From NCBI RefSeq assembly GCF_001953975.1, contig NZ_MBEJ01000007.1:123735-187734 (forward strand): DNA of 64,000 bases, read 5' to 3'. Position 1 is the stretch's first letter; each line of letters starts with the position of its first letter. The notes under the pieces were generated by a model. That model was not told where the DNA came from. It was given only the letters and a program-made list of their open reading frames with translations, and made no database searches. Position numbers and translations under genes: made by a program. Shown here in pieces: positions 41,701 to 50,712 of this stretch. This DNA is from Mycobacterium sp. NS-7484 (lineage in GTDB: Bacteria > Actinomycetota > Actinomycetes > Mycobacteriales > Mycobacteriaceae).

Positions 41701-44700
41701 CTTCCACCGGTGCTCGGCTTGAGGTTGCCGACGATCGCCACGTGGTGCTGTCGGTGCCGCTGTCGGGAACCTGGATCGAGATCCGGTTCACGTTGACCGA
41801 TGCCATCCGTAGCGGTGGCGCCCCGGTTGTCGAGGTCGACGACGCTGCGACCGCCATGCGTTCGGTGCTCGCCATCGCCGCCGGTGTCGACGGTCCCGAC
41901 GCGCTGCCCACCGTCGACGGTGACTCCGTGACCGTGACCGTCGATTGGGATCCCGAGCGGGTGGCCGACCACACCGGCGTCACCGCCACGTTCGGAGCCC
42001 CGTTGGCCCCGACACTGACCGTCGTTCCCGACGCCCTGGTCGGCCGGTGCTGGCCGGCGGTGTTCTCCGCGATCGGCAGCGCCGCGACTGAGTCCGGCTT
42101 CCCGGTGGTCGAAGGCCTGCTGAGCCTGGTGCACCTGGACCACGCCGCTCATCTGTTGGCCCCGCTGCCGACCGAGCCGGCTCAATTGACCGTCACCGCA
42201 ACGGCTTCCGCCGCCCACGACACCGAGGTGGGCCGGGTGGTCCCGGTTTCGGTGACCGTGCGCGCCTCGGACGGCACTGAACTCGCCAAGCTGGAGGAGC
42301 GGTTCGCGATCCGTGGCCGCACCGGAGCGGCCGAGCTGACCGACCCGGTCCGGGCGGGCGGTGCGATCTCGGACAACGCCACCGACACCCCGCGCCGTCG
42401 CCGGCGTGACGTCACGGTCGGCGCGCCCGTGGACATGCGGCCGTTCGCCGTGGTGTCCGGTGACCACAACCCGATCCACACCGATCGGGCCGCGGCGCTG
42501 CTGGCCGGTCTGGAAGGCCCGATCGTGCACGGCATGTGGCTGTCGGCTGCCGCGCAGCACGTCGTCACCGCCACCGACGGCAAGCCGATCCCACCGGCCA
42601 AGCTGGTCGGCTGGACCGCCCGCTTCCTGGGCATGGTCAAGCCGGGTGACGAGGTCGACTTCCGCGTCGACCGCGTCGGAATCGACGTCGGCGCAGAGGT
42701 TGTCGAGGTTCAGGCCCGCGTCGGCTCCGAGCTGGTGATGGCGGCGACCGCACGTCTGGCCGCACCCAAGACCGTCTATGCGTTCCCCGGCCAGGGCATC
42801 CAGTCCAAGGGCATGGGCATGGAGGTCCGCGCCCGATCCAAGGCCGCCCGCAAGGTGTGGGACACCGCCGACAAGTTCACCCGTGAGACGCTGGGCTTCT
42901 CGGTGCTGCACGTGGTCCGCGACAACCCGACGTCGTTGATCGCTTCCGGTGTGCACTATGAGCATCCCGAGGGCGTGCTGTACCTGACCCAGTTCACCCA
43001 GGTCGCGATGGCGACGACGGCAGCCGCGCAGGTCGCCGAGATGCGGGAGCAGGGCGCGTTCGTCGAAGGCGCGATCGCCTGCGGCCACTCCGTCGGTGAG
43101 TACACCGCGCTGGCATGCGTTTCCGGCGTGATCGAACTCGAGGGTCTGCTGGAGGCGGTGTTCCACCGCGGCTCCAAGATGCACGACATCGTGCCGCGCG
43201 ACGAGCGGGGCCGGTCCAACTACCGGCTGGCCGCGATCCGCCCGTCGCAGATCGACCTGGCCGACGAGGATGTCGAGAACTTCGTCGCCGAGATCAGCGC
43301 TCGTACTGGAGAATTTCTTCAGATCGTGAACTTCAACCTGCGCGGTTCGCAGTACGCGATCGCCGGCACCGTGCGCGGTCTGGAGGCGCTGGAGGAAGAG
43401 GTCGAGCGTCGTCGCGAGATCAGCGGCGGCAAGCGATCGTTCATCCTGGTGCCCGGCATCGACGTGCCGTTCCACTCCAGCGTGCTGCGGGTGGGTGTGG
43501 ACGACTTCCGGCGCAGCCTGGAACGCGTCCTGCCGCGCGACCGTGACCCGGAACTGGTTGTCGGACGCTACATCCCGAACCTGGTGCCTCGGCCGTTCAC
43601 ACTTGACCGCGATTTCATCCAGGAGATCCGCGATCTGGTGCCGGCCGAGCCGCTCGACGAGATCCTCGCCGACTACGACACTTGGCGTAACGAGCGGCCG
43701 ATCGAGTTGTGCCGCAAGATCGTCATCGAGTTGCTGGCCTGGCAGTTCGCCAGCCCGGTGCGTTGGATCGAGACCCAGGACCTGCTGTTCATCGAGGAGG
43801 CCGCCGGCGGTCTCGGGGTGGAGCGGTTCGTCGAGATCGGCGTGAAGAACGCGCCGACGGTCGCCGGCCTGGCCACCAACACGCTGAAGCTGCCCGAATA
43901 CGCGCACAGCACGGTCGAGGTGCTCAACGCCGAGCGCGACGCCGCGGTGCTGTTCGCCAGTGACACCGATCCCGAGCCGGAGCCCGAGGTTGAGGAAACT
44001 GCCGCTCCCGCAGCCGAAGCCGCTCCGGCCGCCGAGGCCGTCCCGGCCCCGGCAGCCGCACCGGCGGCCCCGTCCGGTGGTCCTCGGCCCGACGACATCA
44101 CCTTCGACGCGGCCGACGCGACGGTGGGTCTCATCGCGCTGAGCGCCAAGATGCGCATCGACCAGATCGAGGCGCTGGATTCCATCGAGTCCATCACCGA
44201 CGGTGCGTCTTCGCGGCGTAACCAGCTGCTGGTCGACCTCGGTTCGGAGCTGAACCTCGGTGCCATCGACGGTGCTGCCGAGGCCGATCTCGGTGCGCTC
44301 AAGGGGCAGGTCAGCAAGCTGGCCCGTACCTACAAGCCGTTCGGCCCGGTGCTGTCGGATGCCATCAATGACCAGCTGCGCACGGTCTTCGGGCCGTCGG
44401 GCAAGCGGCCGGCCTACATCACCGAGCGGGTCACCAAGACCTGGGAGCTGGGTCCGGGCTGGGCCAAGCACGTCACCGTCGAGGTGGCGCTGGGCACCCG
44501 TGAGGGCAGCAGCGTGCGCGGTGGTGATCTGGGCAGCCTGCACCCCGGTGCCCTGGCCGACGCCGCCGGCGTGGACAAGGTCATCGACGCGGCCGTTGCC
44601 GCGGTCGCGGCCCGCCAGGGTGTGGCGGTGTCACTGCCCTCTGCCGGTGGAGCCGGTGGGGGAGTGGTGGATTCGGCCGCGCTCGGCGAGTTCGCCGAGA

Positions 44701-47700
44701 AGGTCACCGGTCCCGACGGTGTGCTGGCCTCAGCCGCGCGCACGATTCTCGGGCAGCTCGGCCTGGACGCCCCCGTGGGTGCCCCCGAGGCTGCGACCGA
44801 TGCCGAGCTGATCGACCTGGTCACCACCGAACTCGGTTCGGACTGGCCGCGATTGGTCGCCCCGGCGTTCGACGCGAAGAAGGCCGTCGTGTTCGACGAC
44901 CGCTGGGCCAGTGCCCGTGAAGACCTGGTCAAGCTGTGGCTGGCCGACGAGGGTGAGATCGACGCTGATTGGCCGCGGCTGTCCGAGCGCTTCGAGGGCG
45001 CCGGGCATGTCGTTGCCACCCAGGCGAATTGGTGGCAGGGCAAGGCTTTGGCCGCCGGTCGGACCATCCACGCCTCGCTGTTCGGTCGCATCGCGGCCGG
45101 TGCCGAGAATCCCGGAACCGGTCGGTATTCCAGCGAGGTCGCCGTGGTGACCGGTGCATCGAAGGGCTCCATCGCCTCGTCGGTCGTCGGGCAGCTGCTC
45201 GACGGTGGCGCCACCGTCATCGCCACGACCTCGCGTCTGGACGACGACCGGTTGGCGTTCTACAAGGAGCTCTACCGCGACAACGCCCGCTTCGGCGCCA
45301 CCCTGTGGGTGGTCCCGGCCAACATGGCGTCCTACTCCGACATCGACAAGCTGGTCGAGTGGGTGGGTAGCGAGCAGATCGAAAGCCTTGGGCCCCAATC
45401 GATCCACCTCAAGGACGCGCAGACCCCGACCCTGCTGTTCCCGTTCGCCGCGCCGCGCGTGGCCGGGGATCTGTCCGAGGCGGGTTCGCGTTCCGAGATG
45501 GAGATGAAGGTGCTGCTGTGGGCCGTGCAGCGGCTCATCGGCGGGTTGTCGACGATCGGTGCCGAGCGCGACATCGCCTCGCGGCTGCACGTGGTGCTGC
45601 CGGGCTCGCCCAACCGCGGCATGTTCGGCGGCGACGGCGCCTACGGCGAATCCAAGTCCGCGCTCGACGCATTGGTGAACCGCTGGAGTGCCGAATCATC
45701 GTGGGCCGAGCGGGTCAGCCTGGCGCACGCGCTGATCGGCTGGACCAAGGGCACCGGGCTGATGGGGCACAACGACGCCATCGTCAGTGCGGTCGAAGAG
45801 GCCGGCGTCACCACCTACAGCACCGCGGAGATGGCAGCCATGCTGCTGAACCTGTGCACGGTGGAGTCCAAGGTGGCCGCGGCCAACGCGCCGATCAAGG
45901 TGGACCTGACCGGCGGTCTGGGCGACATCAAGCTCGACATGGCCGAGCTGGCCGCCAAGGCGCGCGAGGACATGGCAAGCGCCGCATCAGAAGACGAGGA
46001 GGAGGACGGCGGCAGCAACACCGTTGCAGCGCTGCCCGCCCCGCCACGTGGGTACAACCCCGCACCGGCGCCGGAGTGGGACGATCTCGACGTCGACCCG
46101 GCCGATCTGGTGGTCATCGTCGGCGGTGCCGAACTCGGACCGTACGGCTCGTCGCGGACCCGCTTCGAGATGGAGGTCTCCGGCGAGCTGTCGGCGGCCG
46201 GCGTGCTGGAACTGGCGTGGACCACCGGACTGGTCAAGTGGGAAGACGATCCCAAGGCCGGCTGGTACGACACCGAAACCGGTGAGCTGGTGCCCGAATC
46301 GGAGATCGTGGAGCGCTACCACGACGCGGTGGTGGAGCGTTGCGGTATTAGGGAATTCGTGGATGACGGTGCGATCGACCCCGATCACGCCTCGCCGCTG
46401 CTGGTCAGCGTGTTCCTGGACAAGGACTTCAGCTTCGTGGTGTCCAGCGAGGCCGACGCCCGGGCGTTCGTGTCCTTCGACCCCGAGCACACCGTGGCCC
46501 GGCCGGTGCCGGACTCCAGTGACTGGCAGGTGATCCGCAAGGCGGGCACCGAGATTCGGGTTCCGCGCAAGACCAAGCTGTCGCGCACGGTCGGTGCCCA
46601 GATCCCGACGGGCTTCGACCCGACGGTGTGGGGCATCACCCCGGACATGGCGAATTCCATCGACCGCGTGGCGCTGTGGAACATCGTCGCCACGGTGGAT
46701 GCGTTCCTGTCCTCGGGATTCACCCCGACCGAGCTGATGCGCTGGGTGCACCCGAGCCAGGTGGCCTCTACCCAGGGCACCGGCATGGGCGGCATGACCT
46801 CGATGCAGACCATGTACCACGGCAACCTGCTGGGCCGGGCCAAGCCGAACGACATCCTGCAGGAGGTGCTGCCGAACGTTGTTGCGGCACATGTCATGCA
46901 GAGCTACGTCGGCGGCTACGGCGCCATGGTCCACCCGGTCGGCGCCTGCGCCACCGCGGCCGTCTCGGTCGAGGAGGGTGTGGACAAGATCCGCCTCGGC
47001 AAGGCCGACCTGGTGATCGCCGGCGGCTTCGACGATCTGACCCTGGAAGCGATCATCGGCTTCGGTGACATGGCGGCCACCGCCGACACCGAGATGATGC
47101 GCGCCAAGGGAATCAGCGACTCGAAGTTCTCCCGCGCCAACGACCGTCGTCGTCTCGGCTTCCTGGAAGCCCAGGGCGGTGGCACGATCCTGCTGGCCCG
47201 CGGTGACCTGGCCGCGAAGATGGGTCTGCCGGTGCTGGCGGTCGTCGGTTACGCGCAGAGCTTCGCCGACGGTGTGCACACCTCGATTCCGGCTCCGGGG
47301 CTGGGTGCCCTGGGCGCCGGGCGCGGCGGCAAGGATTCGCAGCTGGCCCGCTCGCTGGCCAAGCTGGGTGTCGGCGCCGACGACATCGCGGTGATCTCCA
47401 AGCACGACACCTCGACGCTGGCCAACGATCCCAACGAGACCGAGCTGCACGAGCGGCTGGCCGACTCGATGGGGCGCTCGGCGGGCAACCCGCTGTTCAT
47501 CGTCAGCCAGAAGACGCTGACCGGGCACGCCAAGGGCGGCGCGGCGGTGTTCCAGATGATGGGTCTGTGCCAGATCCTGCGCGACGGCGTCATCCCGCCG
47601 AACCGCAGCCTGGACTGCGTCGACGACGAGCTGGCCACCTCCGGCCACTTCGTCTGGGTGCGCGAAACCCTGGACCTGCGTGGGAAGTTCCCGCTCAAGG

Positions 47701-47999
47701 CCGGTCTGGTCACCAGCCTCGGATTCGGTCACGTGTCGGGTCTGGTCGCCCTGGTGCACCCGGAAGCGTTCATCGCGGCACTGGATCCGGCCGAGCGCGA
47801 CGAGTACCGCAAGCGGGCCGAGCAGCGCACACTGGCCGGTCAGCGCCGGTTGGCCGGGGCGATCGCCGGTGGCCGGCCGATGTACGAGAAGCCAGCCGAC
47901 CGCCGGTTCGACCATGACGTGCCGGAGAAGCGTCAGGAAGCGGCGATGTTGCTGAACGCGGACGCCCGGCTCGGCGATGACGATCTCTACGTCCGCTAA
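38745..47999 (+). CDS. fas: Type I fatty acid synthase (FAS-I)
   Basis: 3084-aa multifunctional enzyme making the C16-C26 acyl-CoAs that feed mycolic acid synthesis. The GTG start (VTIYEHDRVSAG) matches the known mycobacterial N-terminus and has AGGAG upstream. Domain order seen: acetyl transferase (GHSQG, about residue 152), enoyl reductase (LLAGMTPTTVDAK about 428; GGRAGGHHSWED about 574), hotdog dehydratase (SGDHNPIHTDRAAA about 1238), malonyl/palmitoyl transferase (GHSVGEYTA about 1446), acyl carrier (DSIESITDGASSRRNQLL; Ser near 1822-1823), ketoreductase (VVTGASKGSIASS about 2134), ketosynthase (GACATAAVSVEEG about 2733; KHDTSTLANDP about 2886; LTGHAKGG about 2927). The phosphopantetheinyl transferase is the next gene. 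Confidence 0.98.
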   Translation: MTIYEHDRVSAGRNDDSGSDDRQADSTHALVDRLSAGEPYAVAFGGQGSAWLGTFEELVSSAGIESELATLAGEAELLLEPVAAELLVVRPIGFEPLQWVRALAAEEPVPSDKQLTSAAVSVPGVLLTQIAAIRALARQGMDLAATPPVAVAGHSQGVLAVEALAAKGAKDVELLALAQLIGAAGTLVARRRGITVLGDRPPMVSVTNAEPERIYELLQEFSQDVRTVLPPVLSIRNGRRSVVITGTPEQLSRFELYCNQIAEKEEAERKSKVRGGAVFAPVFDPVQVEVGFHTPRLADGIDIVGRWAETVGIDVKLAREMTEAILVSQVDWVDEITDLHEAGARWILDLGPGDILTRLTAPVVRGLGIGIVPAATRGGQRNLFTIGAVPEVARPWSSYAPSVVSLPDGSVKLSTKFTRLTGRSPILLAGMTPTTVDAKIVAAAANAGHWAELAGGGQVTEPIFNDRIAELGELLEPGRAIQFNSLFLDPYLWKLQVGGKRLVQRARQSGAPIDGLVVTAGIPDLEEAVELIEELNDLGISHVVFKPGTVEQIRSVIRIAAEVPTKPVIAHIEGGRAGGHHSWEDLDDLLLATYSELRGQSNITICVGGGIGTPERSAEYLSGRWSAAHGYPLMPVDGILVGTAAMATLEATTSPQVKQMLVDTKGTEAWVGAGKAAGGMASGRSQLGADIHEIDNTASRCGRLLDEVAGDADAVAARRDEIIAAMANTAKPYFGDVAEMTYLQWLRRYIELAIGEGNSTADSKRDDSPWLDITWRDRFEQMLKRAEARLHAQDFGPIETLFDPAGDGEQLLEDPKAALAALVSAYPDAASVQLHPADVPFFVELCKTLGKPVNFVPVIDKDVRRWWRSDSLWQAHDARYDADQVCIIPGTAAVAGITRVDEPVGELLDRFEQAAVDEVLAAGAQPKAVLSRRQGRADVTGPLAVLLDAPDVLWAGRTSVNPVHRIAAPAEWQIREGSENRSATHPSTGARLEVADDRHVVLSVPLSGTWIEIRFTLTDAIRSGGAPVVEVDDAATAMRSVLAIAAGVDGPDALPTVDGDSVTVTVDWDPERVADHTGVTATFGAPLAPTLTVVPDALVGRCWPAVFSAIGSAATESGFPVVEGLLSLVHLDHAAHLLAPLPTEPAQLTVTATASAAHDTEVGRVVPVSVTVRASDGTELAKLEERFAIRGRTGAAELTDPVRAGGAISDNATDTPRRRRRDVTVGAPVDMRPFAVVSGDHNPIHTDRAAALLAGLEGPIVHGMWLSAAAQHVVTATDGKPIPPAKLVGWTARFLGMVKPGDEVDFRVDRVGIDVGAEVVEVQARVGSELVMAATARLAAPKTVYAFPGQGIQSKGMGMEVRARSKAARKVWDTADKFTRETLGFSVLHVVRDNPTSLIASGVHYEHPEGVLYLTQFTQVAMATTAAAQVAEMREQGAFVEGAIACGHSVGEYTALACVSGVIELEGLLEAVFHRGSKMHDIVPRDERGRSNYRLAAIRPSQIDLADEDVENFVAEISARTGEFLQIVNFNLRGSQYAIAGTVRGLEALEEEVERRREISGGKRSFILVPGIDVPFHSSVLRVGVDDFRRSLERVLPRDRDPELVVGRYIPNLVPRPFTLDRDFIQEIRDLVPAEPLDEILADYDTWRNERPIELCRKIVIELLAWQFASPVRWIETQDLLFIEEAAGGLGVERFVEIGVKNAPTVAGLATNTLKLPEYAHSTVEVLNAERDAAVLFASDTDPEPEPEVEETAAPAAEAAPAAEAVPAPAAAPAAPSGGPRPDDITFDAADATVGLIALSAKMRIDQIEALDSIESITDGASSRRNQLLVDLGSELNLGAIDGAAEADLGALKGQVSKLARTYKPFGPVLSDAINDQLRTVFGPSGKRPAYITERVTKTWELGPGWAKHVTVEVALGTREGSSVRGGDLGSLHPGALADAAGVDKVIDAAVAAVAARQGVAVSLPSAGGAGGGVVDSAALGEFAEKVTGPDGVLASAARTILGQLGLDAPVGAPEAATDAELIDLVTTELGSDWPRLVAPAFDAKKAVVFDDRWASAREDLVKLWLADEGEIDADWPRLSERFEGAGHVVATQANWWQGKALAAGRTIHASLFGRIAAGAENPGTGRYSSEVAVVTGASKGSIASSVVGQLLDGGATVIATTSRLDDDRLAFYKELYRDNARFGATLWVVPANMASYSDIDKLVEWVGSEQIESLGPQSIHLKDAQTPTLLFPFAAPRVAGDLSEAGSRSEMEMKVLLWAVQRLIGGLSTIGAERDIASRLHVVLPGSPNRGMFGGDGAYGESKSALDALVNRWSAESSWAERVSLAHALIGWTKGTGLMGHNDAIVSAVEEAGVTTYSTAEMAAMLLNLCTVESKVAAANAPIKVDLTGGLGDIKLDMAELAAKAREDMASAASEDEEEDGGSNTVAALPAPPRGYNPAPAPEWDDLDVDPADLVVIVGGAELGPYGSSRTRFEMEVSGELSAAGVLELAWTTGLVKWEDDPKAGWYDTETGELVPESEIVERYHDAVVERCGIREFVDDGAIDPDHASPLLVSVFLDKDFSFVVSSEADARAFVSFDPEHTVARPVPDSSDWQVIRKAGTEIRVPRKTKLSRTVGAQIPTGFDPTVWGITPDMANSIDRVALWNIVATVDAFLSSGFTPTELMRWVHPSQVASTQGTGMGGMTSMQTMYHGNLLGRAKPNDILQEVLPNVVAAHVMQSYVGGYGAMVHPVGACATAAVSVEEGVDKIRLGKADLVIAGGFDDLTLEAIIGFGDMAATADTEMMRAKGISDSKFSRANDRRRLGFLEAQGGGTILLARGDLAAKMGLPVLAVVGYAQSFADGVHTSIPAPGLGALGAGRGGKDSQLARSLAKLGVGADDIAVISKHDTSTLANDPNETELHERLADSMGRSAGNPLFIVSQKTLTGHAKGGAAVFQMMGLCQILRDGVIPPNRSLDCVDDELATSGHFVWVRETLDLRGKFPLKAGLVTSLGFGHVSGLVALVHPEAFIAALDPAERDEYRKRAEQRTLAGQRRLAGAIAGGRPMYEKPADRRFDHDVPEKRQEAAMLLNADARLGDDDLYVR

Positions 48000-48008
48000 G
48001 GTCGCGGC

Positions 48009-48401
48009 GTGGCGATTGTGGGCGTAGGCATCGATCTGGTTTCCATTCCGGATTTCGCCGAGCAGGTAGACCGGCCGGGAACGGTGTTCGCCGAGACGTT
48101 CACGCCAGGGGAGCGCCGGGACGCCGCCGACAAGAGTTCGTCGGCGGCCCGGCACCTGGCGGCTCGGTGGGCGGCCAAGGAGGCCGTGATCAAGGCCTGG
48201 TCGAGTTCCCGGTTCTCCAAGCGTCCGGCCCTGCCGGAGGGAATCCACCGCGACATCGAGGTGGTCACCGACATGTGGGGCCGGCCCAAGGTGCGGCTGT
48301 CCGGCGATATCGCCAAGCACCTGGAGAGCGTGAACATCCACGTCTCGCTCACCCATGAGGCCGATACCGCGGCGGCGGTGGCCATCATCGAGGAGCTTTA
48401 A
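48009..48401 (+). CDS. acpS: Holo-[acyl-carrier-protein] synthase
   Basis: 130 aa, GTG start 9 bp after fas. Transfers 4'-phosphopantetheine from CoA to the carrier domain of FAS-I and other ACPs. The Mg-binding Asp is in GVGIDLVSI (residue 9) and the ARWAAKEAVIKAW helix holds the conserved Glu/Lys. Co-transcribed with fas as in other mycobacteria. Confidence 0.97.
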   Translation: MAIVGVGIDLVSIPDFAEQVDRPGTVFAETFTPGERRDAADKSSSAARHLAARWAAKEAVIKAWSSSRFSKRPALPEGIHRDIEVVTDMWGRPKVRLSGDIAKHLESVNIHVSLTHEADTAAAVAIIEEL

Positions 48402-48416
48402 CGCGGACTTCTCTGC

Positions 48417-48476
48417 GCGAGCAGACACAGATGTACCGTTCGCCACGGCGTGTCGGGTACATCTGCGTCTGCTCGC
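48417..48476. repeat. Long inverted repeat, dispersed palindromic element copy 2
   Basis: 21-nt arms with one G-T pair (starting GCGAGCAGACACAGATGTAC) and an 18-nt loop, directly after acpS. The outer 10 bases are identical to those of the copy at 24814-24873, and the total length of 60 nt is the same. It can serve as terminator of the fas operon. Confidence 0.82.
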
Positions 48477-48507
48477 GGGGGATGCGGGACCTACTACGCT
48501 CGTCACC

Positions 48508-49845
48508 ATGAGTGATGTGGTGGCGCGGGTGCAGCGGGTATTGCCGTCGGTGCGGTCCGACCTGGAGGATCTGGTCCGCATCCAATCGGTATGGGCCGAC
48601 CCGGCCCGCCGCGACGAGGTGCACCGTAGCGCCGAGGCAGTCGCAAAGCTGTTGTCGGACGCCGGGTTTCCCGAGGTCCGGATCGTCAGCGAAGGTGGCG
48701 CCCCAGCCGTCATCGCGCACTATCCGCCGCCGGCCGGCGCGCCCACCGTGCTGCTGTATGCCCACCATGACGTACAGCCCGAAGGCAATCCAGCCCAGTG
48801 GGACTCCGCGCCGTTCGAGCCCACCGAACGTGACGGACGGCTCTACGGTCGCGGCACCGCCGACGACAAGGCCGGTATCGCAACACATCTGGCCGCGATC
48901 CGGGCCTTCGACGGCAAGCCCCCGGTGGGCGTCACGGTCTTCGTCGAAGGTGAAGAGGAATCCGGATCGCCGTCCTTGGGTGCCCTGCTGTCCGCACACA
49001 AAGAGGCCCTGGCCGCCGACGTCATCGTCATCGCCGACTCGGACAACTGGAGCACCGAGATCCCGTCGCTCACGGTGACCCTGCGGGGCCTGGCCGACTG
49101 TGTGGTCGAGGTGGCCACCCTGGACCACGGTCTGCACTCGGGGCTGTGGGGCGGGGTGGTGCCGGATGCGCTGAGCGTGCTGGTGCGGCTGTTGGCCAGC
49201 CTGCACGACGACGACGGCAACGTCGCAGTCGCCGGTCTGCACGAAGCGTCCGCGGCTGACGTCGACCGCGGGCCCGACTGGGTCCGGCAAGAGTCGGGGC
49301 TGTTGGACGGCGTATCCGAAATCGGTTCGGGCTCAGTGGTGCAACGTATGTGGGCCAAACCGGCGATCACCGTCATCGGGATCGACACCACGCCCATCGA
49401 CAAGTCGTCGAACACCCTGATCCCGCGGGCGCGCGCCAAGATCAGCATGCGCGTGGCGCCCGGCGGCGACGCTCACGCCCATCTGGCGGCACTGACCCGT
49501 CACCTCGAGGCGCATGCGCCCTGGGGTGCCCAGGTCACCGTCACCCCGGGCGACGTCGGTCAGCCCTATGCCATCGACGCCACCGGGCCGGTCTACGACG
49601 CCGCGCGTGCGGCGTTCCACACTGCCTGGGGCACCGATCCGGTCGACATGGGCATGGGGGGATCGATTCCGTTCATCGCCGAATTCGCCGAGGCGTTCCC
49701 GGCCGCGACGATCCTGGTGACCGGGGTCGAGGACCCCGCCACCCAGGCGCACAGCGTGAACGAAAGCCTGCACCTGGGTGTGCTGGAGAAGGCGGCGACG
49801 GCCGAGGCGCTACTGCTGGAGAAGCTGGGGCAGTCAGACCGATAG
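48508..49845 (+). CDS. M20 family metallopeptidase (dipeptidase)
   Basis: 445 aa from the ATG at 48508; the upstream extension overlaps the inverted repeat. Di-zinc peptidase: YAHHDVQPEG (ligand His and Asp near 86-88), GRGTADDKAG (bridging Asp), VEGEEESGS (catalytic and ligand Glu), and a dimerisation insert in the middle. It corresponds to Rv2522c by position. Ends 12 bp inside the convergent bcp gene. Confidence 0.93.
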   Translation: MSDVVARVQRVLPSVRSDLEDLVRIQSVWADPARRDEVHRSAEAVAKLLSDAGFPEVRIVSEGGAPAVIAHYPPPAGAPTVLLYAHHDVQPEGNPAQWDSAPFEPTERDGRLYGRGTADDKAGIATHLAAIRAFDGKPPVGVTVFVEGEEESGSPSLGALLSAHKEALAADVIVIADSDNWSTEIPSLTVTLRGLADCVVEVATLDHGLHSGLWGGVVPDALSVLVRLLASLHDDDGNVAVAGLHEASAADVDRGPDWVRQESGLLDGVSEIGSGSVVQRMWAKPAITVIGIDTTPIDKSSNTLIPRARAKISMRVAPGGDAHAHLAALTRHLEAHAPWGAQVTVTPGDVGQPYAIDATGPVYDAARAAFHTAWGTDPVDMGMGGSIPFIAEFAEAFPAATILVTGVEDPATQAHSVNESLHLGVLEKAATAEALLLEKLGQSDR

Positions 49846-50307
49846 GTCGCGGCGCAACTTGGCGACGTGGCCGGTGGCCCGCACGTTGTACTGCGCGACG
49901 GCGATCTTGCCCTTTTCGTCGACGAGGAACGTCGAGCGGATCACACCCTGAACGGTCTTGCCGTACATGGTTTTTTCACCGAATGCGCCCCAGGCCGTGA
50001 GCACCTCACGGTCAGGGTCCGACAGCAACGGGAAGGTCAGCCCTTCCTTGTCGCGGAACTTGGCCAACTTTTCCGGCTTGTCCGGAGAGATGCCCACGAC
50101 ATCGAGCCCAGCACCGTTGAGTTCGGCGAGGTTGTCGCGGAAGTCGCACGCCTGCTTGGTGCAACCGGGGGTCGACGCGGCCGGGTAGAAGTAGACGATG
50201 ACCTTGCGGCCCTTGTAGTCGGAGAGCTTGACGACGTTGCCGTCGGCGTCGGGCAGGCTGAAAGCCGGGGCGGTGTCTCCCACCTCCAGGCGCGGGGTTG
50301 GCGGCAT
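49834..50307 (-). CDS. bcp: Thiol peroxidase, Bcp-type peroxiredoxin
   Basis: 157 aa from the ATG of MPPTPRLEVGDTAPAF, the same length as M. tuberculosis Bcp (Rv2521). Peroxidatic Cys in YFYPAASTPGCTKQACDF; the second Cys five residues later is the resolving Cys of the alpha-helical type. Reduces hydroperoxides with thioredoxin. Convergent with the peptidase and divergent from the DUF3618 gene. Confidence 0.96.
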   Translation of the reverse strand: MPPTPRLEVGDTAPAFSLPDADGNVVKLSDYKGRKVIVYFYPAASTPGCTKQACDFRDNLAELNGAGLDVVGISPDKPEKLAKFRDKEGLTFPLLSDPDREVLTAWGAFGEKTMYGKTVQGVIRSTFLVDEKGKIAVAQYNVRATGHVAKLRRDLSV

Positions 50308-50412
50308 GCGTGGGTATCCCTTCTTGTCGACCGGTTCCGTCGTCACGGGACCGGCTGATCTAGGGTAGTGCGGCAGGGCAGCACGACATGGAGCGGCTTG
50401 GAGGAGCACACA

Positions 50413-50640
50413 GTGGCGAACCGGGACCCGGAGAGCATCAAGCGGGACATCGATCAGGCTCGCGATCAACTGGCGTTGACTGTCGACTCCCTGGCCGAGC
50501 GGGCCAACCCGCAGCGGCTGGCCGACGATCTCAAGTCGGCGGTGATCGGTTTCGTCAAGAAGCCCGCCGTCACCGCCTCATTGGCCGGCGCGGGAGTGTT
50601 GGTGGTGGTCATCGTCATCCGGCGGATCAAGCGCCACTGA
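50413..50640 (+). CDS. DUF3618 small membrane protein
   Basis: 75 aa, GTG start with GGAGG upstream. N-terminal amphipathic part (RDPESIKRDIDQARDQLALT, DSLAERANPQ), then a C-terminal membrane helix and a basic end IRRIKRH. Matches Rv2520c in length and position. The family is defined by the I-x-x-D-I-x-x-T/A-R pattern and has no known function; a membrane-associated coiled-coil role is plausible. Confidence 0.9.
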   Translation: MANRDPESIKRDIDQARDQLALTVDSLAERANPQRLADDLKSAVIGFVKKPAVTASLAGAGVLVVVIVIRRIKRH

Positions 50641-50649
50641 GCCTGACGA

Positions 50650-50712
50650 GCCGCTCAGCGGCTCAAGCCGATACGCCGCTCAGCGGCTCAGGCCGATACG
50701 CCGCTCAGCGGC
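50650..50712. repeat. Tandem 25-nt hairpin repeat, 2.5 copies
   Basis: Units at 50650, 50675 and 50700 (the last partial), each starting GCCGCTCAGCGGCTCA. Every unit contains the palindrome GCCGCT-C-AGCGGC, so three hairpins follow one another just after the DUF3618 stop. Probably a transcription terminator array or an RNA-stabilising end. Confidence 0.75.

Noticed and set aside
38706..44543. A 1945-codon open frame on the minus strand opposite fas
   Set aside because: It mirrors the codon structure of the high-GC fas gene, has His/Arg/Gln/Gly-rich low-complexity content and no domain. Such antisense frames are common in mycobacterial DNA.
50641..50712. Possible CRISPR-like array (25-nt tandem units)
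   Set aside because: Units are directly adjacent with no spacers, and each holds a simple hairpin; no cas genes are near.
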